A stretch of 50,229 nt of DNA from Sulfurovum sp. GTDB taxonomy: Bacteria > Campylobacterota > Campylobacteria > Campylobacterales > Sulfurovaceae. The notes beneath the pieces are model-generated. The model searched no databases and had not been told where the DNA came from. It was given only the letters and a program-made list of their open reading frames with translations. Below, one piece after another: positions 46,657-50,229 of the stretch. The stretch lies in the NCBI GenBank assembly GCA_027081395.1, contig JALWKQ010000084.1, positions 1 through 50,229 of the forward strand, written 5' to 3'. The position numbers and the translations under genes are program-made. The first letter of the stretch is position 1. The number at the start of each line of letters is the position of its first letter.

Positions 46657-48039
46657 CGACTGCGCTTCCAATCGTCCATAATACTCTACCACACGCTGAT
46701 CCACATGGATCACACGTCTAAGGTAATGTGTCAGATCGCCTTTGTTGAAATCGATCTTGAGACGCTTGGGATCGACCGCTCTGGAGATAGCGACATAGAA
46801 CTGGCTTGGAGCGAAGATATTGTCCACGTTGCAGACAAGATTGTCTATACTCATCCCCTGGCTTTTGTGTATCGTCACAGCATAAGCAAGCTTCAGCGGG
46901 AACTGTGAGAGGGTCGCCTGGGTGATATGCTCTACCGTACCGTCATCCTTGACCGCCATATCCAGCAGGTCAAAGTCGTGACGCTCTACCCGTACAAACT
47001 CCTCCTCTTTTTCGACGATCAGATACTCATCTTCTATCTTGCGCAAAATGCCGCGTTCACCATTGACAAATTTACCCCACTTATTAACCGTAAAGAGTAC
47101 AGGCACCCCCTCTTTGAGTGTGAGCTGCTCCGATACGGGCAGCATACTCTTCCATGTGGCAAGTTTCTTCTCGTGTACATTGCCAAACATCTCCACATTG
47201 GCAAAGAGGATCGTCTCTTCCGTATCGAGTGCATTGAGACGGGCGCGGTTGGTCTGCTCTACCTCAAGGTTGCGCCCAAAAAGATAGGTGGGGTCAGGAT
47301 CAAGCGTTTCATTGTTCCAGAGACGATGCATAAACCCCAACACCTCATCATCACATACCCCCTTGCGTACTTTGGAGAGGATATGGGTAAATTCAGCATC
47401 CTGTGTCCGTTTCATCTCGCTCAGTTCGATCGTCATGAGATCGAAACGCTCCCATGCCATACTCTCAAAAGCATAGAGCCTCTCACCAAGCAGATCGCTG
47501 CCGCTGCGCTGTTTGACAATAGGCGGCAACTGAAAAAAGTCTCCCACAAAAAGCAGTTTGCCAAGATAACCGTAGTTGTTGAGTCTGTAGGCGATCATAT
47601 CAAGAAGGTCTGCGCTCACCATCGAGATCTCATCGATGATGATAAGGTCAGTAGCTTTGAGTATCTTGCGCAGATCGCTCAGGCGCTTTTTGGCACGTTT
47701 GTCCTGCTCGGAAAGTGCTTCGAAATCGGAAGCGATACCAAAGATAAAAAAGCTGTGTACCGTAAAGCCGCCGATGTTGACCGCACTCACACCGGTAGAG
47801 CCCAGGGAGACTACCTGCTTGCCCTGTTTGCGGTAGCTTTTGATCACTTCATTGGTGATATAGCTCTTCCCTACACCCGCACCTCCGGTGAGAAATACAT
47901 TGCTGTGCTTGAGCGCCTCAAGTACGTCTGTTTTATCTGCCAAAACCACCCTTTTTGCCAAATCCTGCCCTGTCGATACGCCCTCTTTTGCAGCGGCTTC
48001 TTGCGGCTTTGCCTTCATGCAGAAGTGTGGCGAGATCAT
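46645..48039 (-). CDS. PIF1/RecD-like superfamily 1 ATP-dependent DNA helicase; start uncertain
   Basis: Walker A 'FLTGGAGVGKSYITNEV', 'IIDEISMVSADLLD', 'GDFFQLPP', 'LAYAVTIHKSQGMS'; N-terminus overlaps RNase T2 gene. Confidence 0.9.
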   Translation of the reverse strand: MISPHFCMKAKPQEAAAKEGVSTGQDLAKRVVLADKTDVLEALKHSNVFLTGGAGVGKSYITNEVIKSYRKQGKQVVSLGSTGVSAVNIGGFTVHSFFIFGIASDFEALSEQDKRAKKRLSDLRKILKATDLIIIDEISMVSADLLDMIAYRLNNYGYLGKLLFVGDFFQLPPIVKQRSGSDLLGERLYAFESMAWERFDLMTIELSEMKRTQDAEFTHILSKVRKGVCDDEVLGFMHRLWNNETLDPDPTYLFGRNLEVEQTNRARLNALDTEETILFANVEMFGNVHEKKLATWKSMLPVSEQLTLKEGVPVLFTVNKWGKFVNGERGILRKIEDEYLIVEKEEEFVRVERHDFDLLDMAVKDDGTVEHITQATLSQFPLKLAYAVTIHKSQGMSIDNLVCNVDNIFAPSQFYVAISRAVDPKRLKIDFNKGDLTHYLRRVIHVDQRVVEYYGRLEAQSLSS

Positions 48040-48919
48040 CCTCTCCCCCTCCGATATGGAGCCAAAGTTCGGTAATCATACCCTGCTTACACACCAGTGC
48101 GACCTTGCGCCCCGCACCTCTGCCAAATGCCTTGTCAAAAAGCAGTCTGATACGGCTCAGATCGACGATCTTGCCTCTGTTTTTGACAAAGAACGCCCTG
48201 ATATTGGAATCGTTGACCTGCTCTGTCAGATGCAAGGCATCTCTAAAATAGTGCTCAGCATCCGTGCCGTAGCAGGTACCGTGCTTGATCCACTCATGAC
48301 GATGCAGGTAGCTGCTGTATCCGGGCATCAGCTCTTTTAGCTTCTGGCGTGTAGCCTCACTGAGCTTTAGAGGGGGGAGCTTGCGCCACTGCTTGTGTTT
48401 GTCAAGCATGATCAGGTTTTGGGGTACACCGCAGTAGACCTTGCTGCGAGGCTGCGGCCAGAGTCCATGCAGGACAAAACGGTCATCACTCCGACGCGCT
48501 TTAATCAGATCAAGCAGGTTGCGTTTGCACTCTTTTTTGTAACGGTGTGTCTCACAAAAGGCATTGTGCCAGCTGAGTGCGAGCAAATTATCATTAGAAA
48601 GTTTCGCTTCACGCTCTCTGCGCTGTGTCACTGAAGCTACGGGCGTGACTGCCGGAGCGACATCGAGCCTGCTCTTGGGGGCGAGACACCCGCGCTCTAC
48701 CCAACGCTGTGCAGGCTGCCCACCTTTGACAAGAATGAGTTTCTGACCTTTGTGATCATTGAGTACCGTATAGCTATGACCTTTTTGGAGATGCACCCCA
48801 TGGGTATTGCGGGTATGTTTCAGATTGTTATAGGCTTCACACTCCTTCAGTGCGACAGCATCATAACGTGCAAAAAGAATCAGTGTAGTAAAAAAAAGAA
48901 GTGTAATAACTCTATGCAT
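47933..48919 (-). CDS. Ribonuclease T2 family protein, secreted
   Basis: Signal peptide; CAS-1 'FVLHGLWPQ' and CAS-2 'HEWIKHGTC' active-site motifs. Confidence 0.93.
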   Translation of the reverse strand: MHRVITLLFFTTLILFARYDAVALKECEAYNNLKHTRNTHGVHLQKGHSYTVLNDHKGQKLILVKGGQPAQRWVERGCLAPKSRLDVAPAVTPVASVTQRREREAKLSNDNLLALSWHNAFCETHRYKKECKRNLLDLIKARRSDDRFVLHGLWPQPRSKVYCGVPQNLIMLDKHKQWRKLPPLKLSEATRQKLKELMPGYSSYLHRHEWIKHGTCYGTDAEHYFRDALHLTEQVNDSNIRAFFVKNRGKIVDLSRIRLLFDKAFGRGAGRKVALVCKQGMITELWLHIGGGEDDLATLLHEGKAARSRCKRGRIDRAGFGKKGGFGR

Positions 48920-48921
48920 CC

Positions 48922-48951
48922 ATATCCCTCATCGAATAAAATGAGGGATAT
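48922..48951 (-). promoter_or_regulatory. Perfect 11-bp inverted repeat covering the RNase T2 Shine-Dalgarno
   Basis: ATATCCCTCAT-N8-ATGAGGGATAT; on minus strand GAGG lies 7 nt before ATG. Confidence 0.6.
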
Positions 48952-48962
48952 TATACTGTAAA

Positions 48963-49409
48963 TTAGTCTAAAAAGTGATCGAGAAGTTTATCTTGGGGGA
49001 TCTTGACCAGATCGGCAGGAACATTCTTGACGATACGCTCTTTGGTCTCTCTGGAGAGATGCTCCATCAGTTTAGGGTTGTACTCTTTGTTAAATGCCAG
49101 AAAAACCTGCTCCGGTTTCAGTTTGGCAACAATCTCATCGATATCTTTGGCGATCTCTTTGATCAGACGTCTTTTGCGTTCGTTCTGGAGTTCATGCTCT
49201 TCATTGATCTCATGCTTGAAGCGTCCCGCTTCATCCGTAACGATCTCATGCAGTTTTTTGTGGGCATCTATATAGTCAAGTGCATCGAGCAGATCAAGGC
49301 TGTAGTAGGTCTTGAGCTCACCTCTGACAGTTTTTTCATATTTTTTTACTTTATAGACTTTGAGTTCTCCTTGACTTGCTACGATGACGATAGTATCTTC
49401 TAATTTCAT
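48963..49409 (-). CDS. Host attachment family protein (PF10116-like)
   Basis: 'VIVASQGELKVYKVKK..EAGRFKHEINEEHELQNERKRRLIKEIAKDIDEIVAKLKPEQVFLAFNKEYNPKLMEHLSRETKERI'. Confidence 0.65.
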   Translation of the reverse strand: MKLEDTIVIVASQGELKVYKVKKYEKTVRGELKTYYSLDLLDALDYIDAHKKLHEIVTDEAGRFKHEINEEHELQNERKRRLIKEIAKDIDEIVAKLKPEQVFLAFNKEYNPKLMEHLSRETKERIVKNVPADLVKIPQDKLLDHFLD

Positions 49410-49497
49410 GGTCTCTCCTTTGTTTGGTATACCCTATGATAGCACAACCTTGACAACAAAGGATCAACCAAAGTTGCATTTTTTGTTTTTCGGACTA

Positions 49498-49506
49498 TGC
49501 TATAAT
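49498..49506 (+). promoter_or_regulatory. Extended -10 element of sodB
   Basis: TGCTATAAT 30 nt upstream of the ATG. Confidence 0.55.
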
Positions 49507-49535
49507 GGGCTAAATCAACCTAAAAGGAGTTAGAA

Positions 49536-50207
49536 ATGGCTGTTACACTTATGGATCTGCCTTTTGCAGAAGATGCCTTGGAGCCTGTCATATCACGTGA
49601 AACGATACAGTATCACTACGGCAAACACCACAAAGGCTATGTCGACAATACCAATGCACTGATCAAAGGTACCGAGCTCGATGACGAAGTGCCGTTGGTA
49701 GATATCGTCAAGAACAGTGACGGTGTCCTCTTCAACAATGCAGCACAGGCATATAACCACAACTTTTATTGGATGTGCCTCACGCCAGACCCCATGCCTC
49801 CCTCACCCAAGATGGTCGAGCTGATAGAGCGTGACTTCGGGAGTTTTGAGAGCTTCAAAGAGCAGTTCCTCAATGCGGCAGCGACCCTGTTTGGTTCCGG
49901 CTGGGCATGGCTCGAGCTTGACGTCAATGAAAAACTGGTCATTACACAGCGCTCCAACGGCGATACCCCTATCATCTATCATCACACTCCGCTTTTGACG
50001 ATGGATGTCTGGGAACATGCCTACTATATAGACTATCGTAACGACCGCAAAAAGTATCTGGAGTCTCTCTGGGAGCTTATCGATTGGAAATTTGTCGCAT
50101 CAAACATCATAGATTACTATCATGACCTGACTGAGCCATGCAGGGAAAACAGTGAACTCTGTGACTATATCGAGATGCTGCAGCATGAGAATGAGGTGAC
50201 GACTTAA
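49536..50207 (+). CDS. sodB: Superoxide dismutase (Fe-type)
   Basis: 'IQYHYGKHHKGYVDN', 'NHNFYWMCL', 'FGSGWAWL', 'DVWEHAYYIDYRNDR'; SD AAAAGGAG. Confidence 0.95.
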   Translation: MAVTLMDLPFAEDALEPVISRETIQYHYGKHHKGYVDNTNALIKGTELDDEVPLVDIVKNSDGVLFNNAAQAYNHNFYWMCLTPDPMPPSPKMVELIERDFGSFESFKEQFLNAAATLFGSGWAWLELDVNEKLVITQRSNGDTPIIYHHTPLLTMDVWEHAYYIDYRNDRKKYLESLWELIDWKFVASNIIDYYHDLTEPCRENSELCDYIEMLQHENEVTT

Positions 50208-50229
50208 GAAGTACCGGAGGTACCCTTTA

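Noticed and set aside
46927-48075. 382-aa ORF antisense to the PIF1-like helicase and RNase T2
   Set aside because: Opposite frame of strongly supported genes; composition is mirror-image of the helicase, no domain seen.
46645-48919. RNase T2 plus PIF1-like helicase as an anti-phage defence pair
   Set aside because: The RNase has a signal peptide and is secreted while the helicase is cytoplasmic; no other defence hallmarks nearby.
1-50229. tRNA/rRNA genes, prophage, insertion sequences, toxin-antitoxin or defence islands
   Set aside because: No cloverleaf, integrase, transposase or recognisable defence proteins seen in coding or intergenic sequence.

Overview
This window looks like a chromosomal segment from a Campylobacterota bacterium, probably Sulfurovum- or Sulfurimonas-like. 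That assignment rests on gene content and order, not on a database search. It is almost fully coding. Most of it is housekeeping or envelope biogenesis: mrdA, ysxC, lptA, lptC, kdsC, hisB, rlpA, a MltD-type transglycosylase, tatD, recN, nadK, aspS, adk and sodB. It also holds several accessory envelope-transport modules. (i) An RND pump is split into two complete half-genes, with a convergent adaptor gene on the other strand. (ii) A probable ~11 kb transcription unit runs tetR-tolC-adaptor-acrB-patatin-MMPL and continues into LolA-like, DUF1302-like beta-barrel and unknown periplasmic genes. (iii) There is a PqiA1-PqiA2-PqiB-PqiC-AcpH lipid-transport cluster. I found no tRNA, rRNA, CRISPR array or transposase. 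The best leads are: the MMPL/LolA-like/beta-barrel module, in which the inner- and outer-membrane partners share an acidic GFD(D/E) motif; two ATTCCTA heptamer arrays that each begin on a stop codon in that module; two multidomain signalling proteins with eroded phosphotransfer sites but an intact receiver domain, plus a lone membrane-anchored Hpt protein; the split RND with its own internal Shine-Dalgarno; and a perfect hairpin that hides the RNase T2 ribosome-binding site. All functional claims come from reading the sequence and from family knowledge; no searches were run.
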